A stretch of DNA of 64,000 bases from JBHBQE01 sp041776485 (GCA_041776485.1 JBHBQE010000006.1:131566-195565), one strand, 5' to 3'. Counted from the first letter of the stretch, positions 34,789 through 44,304 are shown. Made by a program: numbers and translations. Notes: generated from the sequence alone by a model not told the origin.

Positions 34789-34814
34789 TATAGGCACTGA
34801 AAACAGTGCCTATA
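34789..34814 (+). other. Intra-operon hairpin after the binding-protein gene
   Basis: An 11-bp perfect stem TATAGGCACTG / CAGTGCCTATA with loop AAAA and no T-run. Such hairpins between a binding protein gene and its transporter genes usually protect the upstream mRNA from 3' decay and so raise binding-protein level. Confidence 0.65.
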
Positions 34815-34837
34815 TTAAGCTATAAAGGAGCTGTCAG

Positions 34838-36373
34838 ATGGCTTTATTGGAAATGAAAAATATCAGTAAATCATTTTTTGGTGCTTATGCAAATAAAAAT
34901 ATCAGCATGGTTCTTGAAAAGGGGCAAATACATGCGCTTTTGGGAGAAAATGGTGCAGGGAAAACCACTCTGATGAATATATTGTTTGGATTATACACTG
35001 CTGATGAGGGAGAAATATTTTTAAAAGGGAAAAAATTAAATATAAAATCTCCAAGTGATTCCATTAATGCGGGAATAGGAATGGTACAGCAGCATTTTTC
35101 TTTAGTGCAGAATATGACGGTGCTTGATAACATTATATTAAATTTACGGGATAATAAGTTTTTCATTAACAGAAATACGGCAGAAAAGCAGATTATAGAT
35201 TTAAGTGATAAATATGGGCTTTCTATAAATCCAAGGGCTAAGGTGTCGGAGCTTTCTACAGGCGAGCAGCAAAGAGTTGAGATAATAAAAGCTCTTTTTA
35301 GAAATATAGAGATATTGATTTTAGATGAGCCTACGGGAGTATTGACTCCTAAGGAAACTAAACAGTTTTTTAATATATTAAGAAATCTTAAGGAGGAAGG
35401 CTTTGGAATTATTATAATAACTCATAGAATGAGTGAAATTATGGAAATCAGTGATGTTGTTACAGTGCTCAGAGAGGGAGAAGTAACGGCTAAGTTAAGT
35501 ATAAATGAAGCTAATCCCCAATTGCTATCTAAATATATGATGGGAACTGAAGTGGATACATGCTGCAATAATGTTAAAAATATCAATACGGGAAAGGTTA
35601 TTTTTTCCATGGACAGTGTATCCGTTAAAAATAAGCAGAAAAGAAATTTAATAGATAATGTGAGTATTACAGTTAGAGCCGGAGAAATACTGGGAATTGC
35701 CGGTGTATTCGGAAACGGCCAAAGAGAGCTGGCTGAAGCTATTATAGGCATAAGAAAAATAAGTACCGGAAAAATGCTTCTTAATAATGAAAATATTTTG
35801 AATATGTCAATAAAAAAACGATATGAAAAGGGCATATCCTACATTCCGGATGACAGACATAGTGATGGTTTAGTAATGGATATGAATATTTCAAATAATA
35901 TGGTACTCAGGGAATATTCTAATGCGCCGTATTCCAGACATGGTTTTATTTGTTCTAACGAAATATATGAATTTTCCAAAAATAATATGGAAAACTATAG
36001 GGTAAAAACTACAGGGAATAGAGGCAGTAAAACACAGGTTAAGCTGATGTCCGGTGGGAATCAGCAAAAGCTTATATTAGCCAGAGAGTTAAATGATAAA
36101 TCAAAGCTTATTATTGCATGTCAGCCCACTCGTGGGCTGGATATCGGAGCAACTATGTTTGTAAGGAATAAGCTGATTTCAGAAAAACTGCAGGGGAAGG
36201 GAGTTATATTAATTTCTGCAGATTTAGAGGAAATTCTATCATTAAGCGATAGAGTTGCAGTTTTATTCGGAGGAAAAATATTAGAAATTGTTGATAAGAA
36301 TAATGCCTCAGTACATAGAATAGGCTTACTTATGGGTGGCGTTACAGAACAGGAGGCAGGGTATGGCAGATAG
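34838..36373 (+). CDS. Nucleoside ABC importer ATPase (two-domain)
   Basis: 511 residues, sugar/nucleoside-type tandem ATPase like NupO/YufO. Domain 1 has Walker A GENGAGKTT, signature LSTGEQQRVE and Walker B LILDEPTGVL. Domain 2 has a degenerate Walker A (GVFGNGQREL) and signature LMSGGNQQKL. This asymmetry is usual in the family. Confidence 0.95.
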   Translation: MALLEMKNISKSFFGAYANKNISMVLEKGQIHALLGENGAGKTTLMNILFGLYTADEGEIFLKGKKLNIKSPSDSINAGIGMVQQHFSLVQNMTVLDNIILNLRDNKFFINRNTAEKQIIDLSDKYGLSINPRAKVSELSTGEQQRVEIIKALFRNIEILILDEPTGVLTPKETKQFFNILRNLKEEGFGIIIITHRMSEIMEISDVVTVLREGEVTAKLSINEANPQLLSKYMMGTEVDTCCNNVKNINTGKVIFSMDSVSVKNKQKRNLIDNVSITVRAGEILGIAGVFGNGQRELAEAIIGIRKISTGKMLLNNENILNMSIKKRYEKGISYIPDDRHSDGLVMDMNISNNMVLREYSNAPYSRHGFICSNEIYEFSKNNMENYRVKTTGNRGSKTQVKLMSGGNQQKLILARELNDKSKLIIACQPTRGLDIGATMFVRNKLISEKLQGKGVILISADLEEILSLSDRVAVLFGGKILEIVDKNNASVHRIGLLMGGVTEQEAGYGR

Positions 36374-37403
36374 AATAACACTATTTAAAAAAATTTGGGA
36401 AATAGTGGCAATAATCTTTGTTGGAATAATGATTTGCACATTACTGCTTTTAGCTTGCAATGCTGATTTAGTAACCGCTTATACCTTGCTGGTAAACGGT
36501 GTATTTGGAAATAGTTCATCCTTTGCGGAAATATTCGTAAAGGCATGTCCCCTTGTTTTGGTATCACTTGGCTGTGCTGTTGCCTTTAGAACAGGATTTT
36601 TTAATATAGGTGCAGAGGGGCAGTTTTACGTGGGAGCAATTTGCTCTGCCATGTTTATTTTAAGCCCTGTGGAATTGCCGGGATCAGTAAAAATAATTTC
36701 AGGTATGATTATAGCCTTTTTATCCGGCGGGTTATGGGCATTTTTTGCCGCCTTTTTAAAGTCAAAATTTGACATATCAGAAATAATTGTAACTATAATG
36801 CTAAATTATATTGCAATCAATTTCCTGGGTTATGCGATTCGCGGGTTTATGATGGATAAAGCAGGTAATGTTCCTCAATCTGCTAAAATTCCCATGGAAG
36901 CTCAATTACCGGTTATTATTCAGGGTACAAGATTTCATGTGGGGATAATAATCGCATTTTTGCTTGTAATTGTTATTTGGTTAATTTTAGACAAGACAGT
37001 TATTGGATATGAGATGAAGGCGGTGGGATTAAATGCCAGAGCTTCTTATTGCTGTGGGATATCGGTAACGAAAAATATTATTTTATCAGCCTTTATAAGC
37101 GGTGGACTTGCGGGAGTTGCAGGAATTGTTGAGGTTATAGCAATACAAAAGAAGCTCTTAGAGGGGATTTCGGCAGAATGCGGATATACGGCAGTGCTTA
37201 TTTCATTAATTGCCTTTAATAAACCTATTGGAGCAGCAATTGTTTCAGTTATATATGCGGCAATGAAAGTGGGTGCAGGCTCTATGCAAAGGCAGTTGGG
37301 AGTTCCTTCTGCCATTGTGGATATACTTATAGGAGCAGCAGTGATATTAATTCTTATTAAGGAAGTTTTTTCCATAGAGAAAATGGGGGAAGTAAATGAA
37401 TGA
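36363..37403 (+). CDS. Nucleoside ABC importer permease 1 (NupP-like)
   Basis: 346 residues, about ten transmembrane helices, BPD_transp_2 family. FRTGFFNIGAEGQFYVGAI is the family hallmark. ATG 36363 overlaps the ATPase gene by 11 bases and follows AGGAGG. Confidence 0.94.
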   Translation: MADRITLFKKIWEIVAIIFVGIMICTLLLLACNADLVTAYTLLVNGVFGNSSSFAEIFVKACPLVLVSLGCAVAFRTGFFNIGAEGQFYVGAICSAMFILSPVELPGSVKIISGMIIAFLSGGLWAFFAAFLKSKFDISEIIVTIMLNYIAINFLGYAIRGFMMDKAGNVPQSAKIPMEAQLPVIIQGTRFHVGIIIAFLLVIVIWLILDKTVIGYEMKAVGLNARASYCCGISVTKNIILSAFISGGLAGVAGIVEVIAIQKKLLEGISAECGYTAVLISLIAFNKPIGAAIVSVIYAAMKVGAGSMQRQLGVPSAIVDILIGAAVILILIKEVFSIEKMGEVNE

Positions 37404-38334
37404 TATAATTACTATGGGATTTTTAACTACCCTTGCAGCAGCTACAGTCAGGCTTGCGGTTCCTGTTATGTTTGCAGCTTTAGGAGAAACAATTGCTGAA
37501 AAGACAGGAATTTTAAATATAGGCATTGAGGGTGTAATGCTAAGCGGAGCATTTTTTGCCTTTGCAGGGGCATGGTACTTTAAAAGTCTTGCAATAGGGC
37601 TTATTTGCGGAATGCTTGGGGGAGTATTTATTTCCTCTATCCATGGATTTATTACTATTAATATGGCAAAGGATCAATCTGTAAGCGGATTGGCGTTAAA
37701 CATTTTTGCTCTGGGATTTACCAGCTATTTTTTTAAGCTTATGCAAAACGGTTCGGAATATCAGCAGGTAGATGAATTTGATGTTATTGAGATTCCTATT
37801 TGTTCAAAAATCCCTATATTAGGACAGGCTTTCTTTGCTCAGGATATATTAACCTATTTATTTTATATTCTTGTGATACTGGTATTTATATTTTATAGAA
37901 AAACAAATCTTGGACTATCCTTTTTTACTATAGGAGAAAATCCCAAGGCTGCAGATTCTGTAGGTATACCTGTACATAAATATCAATGGATTTCTATGAT
38001 AGTAAATGGTATATTAGGTGGAATAGGCGGTGCAAATCTGGTTCTTGTTCAATTAGGGGTATTTACTGAAAACATGACTTCAGGACGTGGATATATTGCA
38101 TTGGCAGCAGTGATATTGGGGAGATATTCTCCGGCAGGAGTTTTTGCTGCAGCATTATTATTCGGTTTTGCGAATGCATTACAAATAAGACTGCAAACCA
38201 TAGGAATTACCGTTTCACCATATATACTGGCAATGCTTCCCTATAGCATAACCTTATTTGCAATGCTTTTTGCCTCCGGAAAAAATAATAAGCCAGAGTC
38301 ACTGGGGATTTCATTTATTAAAGGGAGCAGATAG
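37396..38334 (+). CDS. Nucleoside ABC importer permease 2 (NupQ-like)
   Basis: 312 residues, about nine transmembrane helices, BPD_transp_2 family; GETIAEKTGILNIGIEGVML is the matching hallmark. It overlaps permease 1 by 8 bases, and the two form the channel heterodimer. Confidence 0.94.
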   Translation: MNDIITMGFLTTLAAATVRLAVPVMFAALGETIAEKTGILNIGIEGVMLSGAFFAFAGAWYFKSLAIGLICGMLGGVFISSIHGFITINMAKDQSVSGLALNIFALGFTSYFFKLMQNGSEYQQVDEFDVIEIPICSKIPILGQAFFAQDILTYLFYILVILVFIFYRKTNLGLSFFTIGENPKAADSVGIPVHKYQWISMIVNGILGGIGGANLVLVQLGVFTENMTSGRGYIALAAVILGRYSPAGVFAAALLFGFANALQIRLQTIGITVSPYILAMLPYSITLFAMLFASGKNNKPESLGISFIKGSR

Positions 38335-38341
38335 GCTTTAG

Positions 38342-39106
38342 ATGAAAGAATATTTTACAATAAAGGAAATTGGAAATCTCTTTGATATGAGCGTTCAGAC
38401 TCTGCAATATTATGATAAAATCGGCTTATTTAAGCCTGTAACAAGGGGTGAGAATGGTTATAGGCACTATAAAATAGATCAGATGTATGAGCTGGCATAT
38501 ATAAAGTTCATGAGAAAAATGTCATATCATATATCAGAAATCCAGGATTTTTTAAAGGTCAGAACTGAGGCGGATTCTCTAAATCGCCTTTATGCACAAA
38601 CGGAAATTATTTCCAAAAGATGTAATGAGCTTATGGAGATTAACAGAGCGATTTTCAGGAAAATTGATTTTGTAAGGGAAAAGATAAAAAGCATCGATTT
38701 AGACAATGTGAGCATTAAATCTGTTCCGGAGAAAAAATATATCCAGATAGGCAATGAAGAAAGCATATATATGTCGGATATATTTTATTTTTATCCGACG
38801 GTAGTATTTTATGATAAACAGGATAAGATATTCAGTGCAGAAATAACAGGAGATGATGAGGAAAATATTATTACAAAGGATAATATTTATACTATACCTG
38901 CCGGCAAATATTTGCTGGGATATCATAAGGGACCCTATATCGGAATAGTAGAAAAAGTTAAGGATATGAAAGCACTGTATCCCGATCTCGTATTTCCTGA
39001 ATTAGCCATAAGCACAAATATTATTGACCAGTTTCTCGAAAAGGACGCAAAGAATTTTGTTACGGAAATTTTGATTCCCATAAATGGAAGGGTGCCCTCT
39101 GAATAA
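38342..39106 (+). CDS. MerR-family regulator with GyrI-like ligand domain
   Basis: 254 residues. An N-terminal winged HTH (about 1-70; FTIKEIGNLFDMSVQTLQYYD, GLFKPV) precedes a coiled dimer helix (about 75-115) and a BmrR/GyrI-like effector domain (about 120-254). It is the last gene of the purine scavenging operon, 7 bases after the permease gene, and probably activates the 32301-32331 promoter when it binds a purine or a toxic analogue. Confidence 0.9.
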   Translation: MKEYFTIKEIGNLFDMSVQTLQYYDKIGLFKPVTRGENGYRHYKIDQMYELAYIKFMRKMSYHISEIQDFLKVRTEADSLNRLYAQTEIISKRCNELMEINRAIFRKIDFVREKIKSIDLDNVSIKSVPEKKYIQIGNEESIYMSDIFYFYPTVVFYDKQDKIFSAEITGDDEENIITKDNIYTIPAGKYLLGYHKGPYIGIVEKVKDMKALYPDLVFPELAISTNIIDQFLEKDAKNFVTEILIPINGRVPSE

Positions 39107-39216
39107 ATATTAGTATTTTGTGATTATTTTATCTGTGGTGATATTTTATGCAGTATACAGGGAAAACATTTTATGTTATCTAATTGCTACTCTATAAGTA
39201 TAGAAAAGGTAAAAAT

Positions 39217-39945
39217 ATGGATGATTATAAAACGAGAAATATGGGTGATTTAGCAGGCGGTAATCCCTATTGGGGCAGAGGTATTGTTATTGGAAAAACC
39301 GGAAATAGTGCTAAGGCGGTAATTGCATATTTTATAATGGGGAGAAGTGAAAACAGCCGAAACAGAATTTTTGTAAAGGAGGGAGAAGAACTTTTTACTC
39401 GTCCCTTTGAAAAAGCAAAGGTTTCAGATTCATCCCTTATAATATACAGAGCAATTGTAAGGCTTGGGAATAATCTGATTGTTACAAACGGTGATCATAC
39501 GGACAGTATTTATACCTTTATTAATGCGGGAAAAAGCTTTGAGGCGGCATTAGAAACAAGAACCTTTGAACCGGATTTTCCAAATTTTACTCCAAGAATC
39601 AGTGGAACTATTAGTTTCATGGAAAATGATTTCCGCTATAAAATGAGTATATTGAAGTGTCTGGATGGTGAAGGAAATATATGCGGAAGATATTTCTATA
39701 ATTATGAACCTGAGGATGGAGTGGGACATTTTATTCATACCTATGATGGAGATGGGGAGCCGCTGCCTGCATTTATAGGAGAGCCAAAAAGAATTTGCAT
39801 ACCTGAGAATATAGATGATTTTACCGGAGAAATTTGGGAAGGTCTAAATTATGACAACAAAATATCCTTGTATGTCAGATATACAGATATATACTCCGGA
39901 GAATATGAAGATAGATTAATTAATAAAAATCGGAGGCTGTCATGA
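39217..39945 (+). CDS. purO: IMP cyclohydrolase, PurO type
   Basis: 242 residues resembling the archaeal-type IMP cyclohydrolase PurO, which closes the ring of FAICAR to give IMP. Visible family features are NPYWGRGIVIG, a YFIMGRSENSRNR segment and TNGDHTDSIY. The last bases overlap the next gene, an AICAR formyltransferase lacking its own cyclohydrolase domain, which is strong context for this call. ATG 39217 follows AAAAGG; a TTG at 39184 was rejected. Confidence 0.88.
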   Translation: MDDYKTRNMGDLAGGNPYWGRGIVIGKTGNSAKAVIAYFIMGRSENSRNRIFVKEGEELFTRPFEKAKVSDSSLIIYRAIVRLGNNLIVTNGDHTDSIYTFINAGKSFEAALETRTFEPDFPNFTPRISGTISFMENDFRYKMSILKCLDGEGNICGRYFYNYEPEDGVGHFIHTYDGDGEPLPAFIGEPKRICIPENIDDFTGEIWEGLNYDNKISLYVRYTDIYSGEYEDRLINKNRRLS

Positions 39946-41126
39946 GGGAATTTATCCTAAAATACGGGTGCAATCCTAATCAAAAAAACGCCAGTATATA
40001 TATGGAGCAGGGAGGAAAACTTCCAATTTCCATATTAAACGGAACGCCGGGATATATAAATTTTCTGGATGCCTTTAACTCATGGCAGCTTGTAAAGGAG
40101 CTAAAAGAAGCAACAAAAGTGGCAGCAGCGACTTCATTTAAACATGTTAGCCCTACCTCTGCGGCAATAGGAAAACCGTTAACAGAGGAAATGAAGCAGG
40201 CATATTTTGTAGAAGAAATTGAGGAGCTTAATCAATCACAAATAGCCTGTGCCTATGCCAGAGCCAGAGGCACTGACAGGCTTTGTTCTTTCGGAGATTT
40301 TATAGCCCTTTCAGATATTTGTGATGAGGTAACTGCAAATTTAATAAAAAAAGAAGTATCTGACGGAATTATAGCACCGGGATTTACTGATAAAGCTCTT
40401 AAGATATTAAAGAGTAAGAAAAACGGCAGCTATAATATAATTCAAATAGATCCTAATTACAGCGCCCCAAAGCAGGAAACAAGGCAGGTGTTTGGAATAA
40501 CCTTTCAGCAAACCAGAAACAATCTTAGAATTGACAGAAGTCTTATGGAAAATATTGTTACCGTAAACAGGGAACTGCCGGAATCAGCGGTTTTGGATAT
40601 GGTAATTGCTATGATTGCTTTAAAATATACCCAGTCTAATTCCGTATGCTTTGCAAAGGAGGGTCAGTGCATAGGGATAGGTGCAGGGCAGCAGTCCAGA
40701 ATACACTGTACAAGGCTTGCGGCCGCCAAGGCAGATACCTGGTATCTCAGGCAAAGCGACAGAGTTCGCACACTTCCCTTTAAAGAGAATATACCAAGGG
40801 CAGTAAGGGACAATGTAATCGACAGCTATATAAATGAATATGAAAAGGATGTTTGTGGAAATGGAAATTGGCAAAAGTATTTCAGTTCTCAGCCAAAGAT
40901 ATATACAAAGGAAGAAAAGAGAGAATATCTAAATTCCATGTCAGGTGCGGTTTTGGCATCAGACGCTTTCTTTCCATTTGGTGACAGTATTGAAAGGGCA
41001 AATTTAAGCGGTGTAAGCTATGTTGTATGCCCGGGTGGGTCAGTTAGAGATGAGGAAGTAATTGCTGCGGCTAATAAGTATAACATGGTAATGGTATTTA
41101 ACGGTATCAGACTTTTTTGTCATTAA
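39942..41126 (+). CDS. purH: AICAR formyltransferase, stand-alone (PurH C-terminal part)
   Basis: 394 residues. Transfers a formyl group from 10-formyl-tetrahydrofolate to AICAR. Catalytic Lys-His appear in FKHVSPTSAA; the C-terminal GAGQQSRIHC and SDAFFPFGDS motifs also match PurH. The N-terminal MGS-like cyclohydrolase domain of ordinary bifunctional PurH is absent, and that activity is supplied by the overlapping purO (4-base overlap). Confidence 0.93.
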   Translation: MREFILKYGCNPNQKNASIYMEQGGKLPISILNGTPGYINFLDAFNSWQLVKELKEATKVAAATSFKHVSPTSAAIGKPLTEEMKQAYFVEEIEELNQSQIACAYARARGTDRLCSFGDFIALSDICDEVTANLIKKEVSDGIIAPGFTDKALKILKSKKNGSYNIIQIDPNYSAPKQETRQVFGITFQQTRNNLRIDRSLMENIVTVNRELPESAVLDMVIAMIALKYTQSNSVCFAKEGQCIGIGAGQQSRIHCTRLAAAKADTWYLRQSDRVRTLPFKENIPRAVRDNVIDSYINEYEKDVCGNGNWQKYFSSQPKIYTKEEKREYLNSMSGAVLASDAFFPFGDSIERANLSGVSYVVCPGGSVRDEEVIAAANKYNMVMVFNGIRLFCH

Positions 41127-41137
41127 AAACAGTGAGA

Positions 41138-42232
41138 TTAACTATGCCTGTATCTTTTTGCTCTCTCTGTAATATCAAAATCCGGGAATGCAGAGTTTAC
41201 ACATATATTGGTGTTTTGGAAGGTGTTTTTAAAAAGCGTAACAGTATCTTTATTTTTTGTAAAAATATAGATATTATTAGCTGGCAGCTTTTTAATATGC
41301 TCAATTCCCCTCTTTAATGATACAGGAACAATAGGATAGAGAGGACCTTGAATGGCATTAGTAATAAGTGCCTTATTATCAGGGTGCAATATTACATGTG
41401 GTCCGATTTTAAGGGCTTTTTGAGATTTAGCACCGCCATATATAACATTATCCATGTTAATCATATTAACAAGTCTGTTATATTCAGATAAATCCGCTAT
41501 TTTGCAGTAATCCTCCCCTATAAGGGGGTCACTTCCAATCTGTTTTTCAATAGACTCGCTAAGAGTTGAAATAAAAGTGCCAAGGATATCTTTATTTACA
41601 TAAATTGTATCAGGTGAATTATATCTTTGTCCGCAGTCAATAGATTTGGAAAATACAAGGTTTTCCACGGCTTCATATAGATTAACATCTTTGTCAATGT
41701 ATATGGGGTTTGGATTTGTGTCCTTATCAATATGATAAATATAATCAAATTCCAAAGGAAGAAGTCTTTTGCTATCAAAATTTGGATTGAATACAAACAC
41801 ATATTTTTTAAAAAGAGCTTCTTTTATAATATCCTGTATAATATATGAGGTATGCAAAACCTTTGGATTAGTCATAAGCATAATACAATTTCCTGAATAT
41901 ATACATGCAATGATTTCTCTGAGGGTTGTGAGCATGGGAAGAGTATGGGGCATAAACAGCAATACATTCCCCAAGCCGTTTTGGGCAGCGCGTTCTTTCT
42001 TTAGCCTGTTCAGTAAAAAATCTATTTCTATTATGATCGGATTGATTTCGCTGTTTATACTTTCAAATGGTGATTTCCCTAAATCCCTGTACAATGCTTT
42101 ACATATATTTCCTTTATGTGTCAGAATAGAATTTTTTATACGAAACAAAGCCTGCCTTTTGAATTTAAGGCTGTCATGTTTGCCTGTATTATAAAAATCT
42201 CTTTGCAACGCCAATAATTCCTGTAATTTCAT
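41138..42232 (-). CDS. Degenerate aldehyde dehydrogenase-like protein
   Basis: 364 residues, 80-100 shorter than class-3 aldehyde dehydrogenases. The Rossmann half is recognisable (LGKSPFES early, then MPHTLPM in place of the usual P-W-N-x-P). The catalytic GQxC region reads CGQRYNSPD: Tyr204 stands where the nucleophilic Cys should be. The C-terminal PFGG-type motif and dimer arm are missing. The frame is intact, so it may be a pseudoenzyme or a structural protein. It is convergent with purH (11 bp apart). The long frame starts at a TTG at 42289, but ATG 42232 gives the family N terminus (MKLQELLALQRDF). Confidence 0.8.
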   Translation of the reverse strand: MKLQELLALQRDFYNTGKHDSLKFKRQALFRIKNSILTHKGNICKALYRDLGKSPFESINSEINPIIIEIDFLLNRLKKERAAQNGLGNVLLFMPHTLPMLTTLREIIACIYSGNCIMLMTNPKVLHTSYIIQDIIKEALFKKYVFVFNPNFDSKRLLPLEFDYIYHIDKDTNPNPIYIDKDVNLYEAVENLVFSKSIDCGQRYNSPDTIYVNKDILGTFISTLSESIEKQIGSDPLIGEDYCKIADLSEYNRLVNMINMDNVIYGGAKSQKALKIGPHVILHPDNKALITNAIQGPLYPIVPVSLKRGIEHIKKLPANNIYIFTKNKDTVTLFKNTFQNTNICVNSAFPDFDITERAKRYRHS

Positions 42233-42401
42233 AATATATAAATAATATTCCTCACCTATTGATAGATATAACAGTCTAAATATTATCAAAATGTATCAAT
42301 AAAAATCAATAGCTGTATAGAGATATTAATTGATTAAATATATGTTAATATGTTATCATTAATAATTGTAATAAATTTTAAAAGGAATTAGGATTTTGAT
42401 T

Positions 42402-42776
42402 ATGGAAAAATTTGCAGAAACATTTCGGTATATCTTCTCAGATAAGATATTCTTAGGTCTTTTTGGATGGTGTGTCACTCCAATATACAATAGTATAGCA
42501 AGAAGCAGTGCGCCGATAGTGGCTGATATTTTACTTTTTTTGGTGGAATGCTTGTTCTATGGATTGGTTATTGTTCTAATTGTTAAGCTTTCAGACAGGC
42601 TGCTTAGTAAGAACAGGAAAAAGAAAGAAAAACCTGTAAAGGAAGCTAAAAAGGAGAGTGAAAGCAAAGGAGCTAATAATGCGAACACTGCTGATTCCAT
42701 ATATAACGAAGAAAAAAATTATACAAAGGATGTTTCAGAGAAACCTGAAAGCAGACCCTATAGGGAATATAAATAA
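42402..42776 (+). CDS. Small membrane protein, unknown
   Basis: 124 residues. A hydrophobic segment near residues 40-62 (IVADILLFLVECLFYGLVIVLIV) may be one long or two short helices, and a first weaker one lies near 15-32. The C-terminal half is a Lys/Glu-rich cytoplasmic tail. A ribosome site AGGAATTAGGA precedes it. Nothing recognised; it stands alone between divergent and convergent genes. Confidence 0.7.
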   Translation: MEKFAETFRYIFSDKIFLGLFGWCVTPIYNSIARSSAPIVADILLFLVECLFYGLVIVLIVKLSDRLLSKNRKKKEKPVKEAKKESESKGANNANTADSIYNEEKNYTKDVSEKPESRPYREYK

Positions 42777-42802
42777 TTGTGGATTATTTAAATAAATTGC
42801 GA

Positions 42803-42830
42803 CCCAGGAATTAAAAGTTCTTGGGGGTTT
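42803..42830 (+). terminator. Probable terminator of the small membrane protein gene
   Basis: Stem CCCAGGAA / TTCTTGGG (one G-U pair) with a 7-base loop, then GGTTTATATT. The T-run is weak. Confidence 0.5.
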
Positions 42831-42875
42831 ATATTATAAATATATCTTTCCGGGTGTATCTATATACAATAACAA

Positions 42876-42906
42876 CCCCCTTGCCGTATTTTGTCCGGTA
42901 AGGGGG
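42876..42906 (-). terminator. Terminator of enolase gene, possibly bidirectional
   Basis: An 11-bp hairpin CCCCCTTGCCG / CGGTAAGGGGG with a 9-base loop between convergent genes. On the minus strand it is followed by TTGTTATTGT, a moderate U-tract, so it mainly serves eno, 70 bases after its stop. Confidence 0.65.
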
Positions 42907-42976
42907 TACATATCATTTGTTAAAACGGTTTCAGCTTAATTAAATTAAATAGTATTATCTGTAATTTAGCCTTGAT

Positions 42977-44272
42977 TTATTTAATATTAAAAGCATTTTT
43001 TCCGGGATAAACTGCCGCAGCACCGAGACTTTCTTCAATTCTAAGGAGCTGGTTATATTTGGCAACACGCTCAGACCTTGAGGGTGCTCCGGTTTTAATC
43101 TGGCAGGTATTTAGTGCTACAGCTAAATCTCCTATTGTAGTGTCTTCAGTTTCCCCGGATCTGTGAGATGTAACAGCGGTAAATCCTGCTTTATGAGCCA
43201 TTTTAATAGCTTCAAGAGTTTCAGAAATGGAGCCTATCTGGTTAAGCTTAATAAGGATTGAGTTACCGCAGCCCTCGGCAATACCCTTGGATAGACGCTT
43301 GGTGTTGGTAACAAAAAGGTCATCGCCGACCAGCTGAACCTTATTACCAAGACGCTGTGTAAGCAGCTTCCAGCCATCCCAGTCCTCCTCATCTAATGCG
43401 TCCTCGATGGAAATAATCGGATATTTATTAACTAATGACTCCCAATGATTAATAAGCTCCTCAGAGGTGTATTCTGTACCTGCCTTGGGAAGCTTGTAAT
43501 GTCCCTTGCCCTTTTCGCTTTTCCACTCAGAGGCGGCGGCGTCCATAGCAATCATAAAGTCGCTTCCGGGGGTAAAGCCCGCTTTTTTAATTGCCTCTAA
43601 AATTGTTTCAATTGTTTCCTCATCACTTGAAAGATTAGGTGCAAATCCACCCTCATCACCAACTGATGTGGCAAGTCCCCTGGATTTAAGTATGGAAGCA
43701 AGAGAGTGGAACACCTCGGCACACCATCTTAAACATTCTTTAAAATCAGGGGCACCTACAGGCATGATCATAAATTCCTGTGTATCTACAGTGTTGGTAG
43801 CATGAGCACCGCCGTTTAATATATTCATCATAGGCACAGGAAGACGGTTGCCTGAAATCCCGCCCAGGAAACGATACAAAGGTATCTCGAGAGACATGGA
43901 GGCTGCTCTTGCACAGGCTATGGAAACAGCCAATATGGCATTTGCTCCAAGCTTTGATTTATCGCTGGTACCGTCTAATTTAATCATGGCATTATCAATA
44001 GCGTAAATATCACTGGCATCCATCCCAACCAGTACATCCGCAATAGGGCCGTTAATATTGGAAACAGCGTTTAACACACCCTTTCCCAGATATCTGCTTT
44101 TGTCATTATCACGAAGCTCCAAAGCTTCAAATTCTCCTGTGGAAGCGCCGCTGGGGGCAGTACCTCTTGCAACTGTTCCATCTACAAGGGTAACCTCAGC
44201 CTCAACTGTAGGATTGCCTCTGGAGTCAAGAATTTCACGTCCGATTACCTGTTCAATATCCATGTAGCTCAT
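42977..44272 (-). CDS. eno: Enolase
   Basis: 431 residues. Converts 2-phosphoglycerate to phosphoenolpyruvate with Mg2+. Motifs: SRGNPTVEAEV, GASTGEFEA, DGTxxKSKLGANAILAVS, EGGFAPN, the metal ligands in MIAMDAA, ISIEDAL and VGDDLFVTN, and SHRSGETEDT. It is transcribed away from the gap-pgk-tpiA operon about 8 kb downstream, with its own promoter. Confidence 0.99.
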   Translation of the reverse strand: MSYMDIEQVIGREILDSRGNPTVEAEVTLVDGTVARGTAPSGASTGEFEALELRDNDKSRYLGKGVLNAVSNINGPIADVLVGMDASDIYAIDNAMIKLDGTSDKSKLGANAILAVSIACARAASMSLEIPLYRFLGGISGNRLPVPMMNILNGGAHATNTVDTQEFMIMPVGAPDFKECLRWCAEVFHSLASILKSRGLATSVGDEGGFAPNLSSDEETIETILEAIKKAGFTPGSDFMIAMDAAASEWKSEKGKGHYKLPKAGTEYTSEELINHWESLVNKYPIISIEDALDEEDWDGWKLLTQRLGNKVQLVGDDLFVTNTKRLSKGIAEGCGNSILIKLNQIGSISETLEAIKMAHKAGFTAVTSHRSGETEDTTIGDLAVALNTCQIKTGAPSRSERVAKYNQLLRIEESLGAAAVYPGKNAFNIK

Positions 44273-44304
44273 AAAATCTCCTCTCTTTAAAGAAAATATA
44301 GTTA

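Noticed and set aside
38335..39216. Purine riboswitch near the purine genes
   Set aside because: No conserved purine aptamer core or three-way junction was found before 32351, 33771 or 39217.
42290..42401. Start of the aldehyde dehydrogenase-like gene at TTG 42289
   Set aside because: The added residues are hydrophobic and unlike the family; ATG 42232 matches the expected N terminus.
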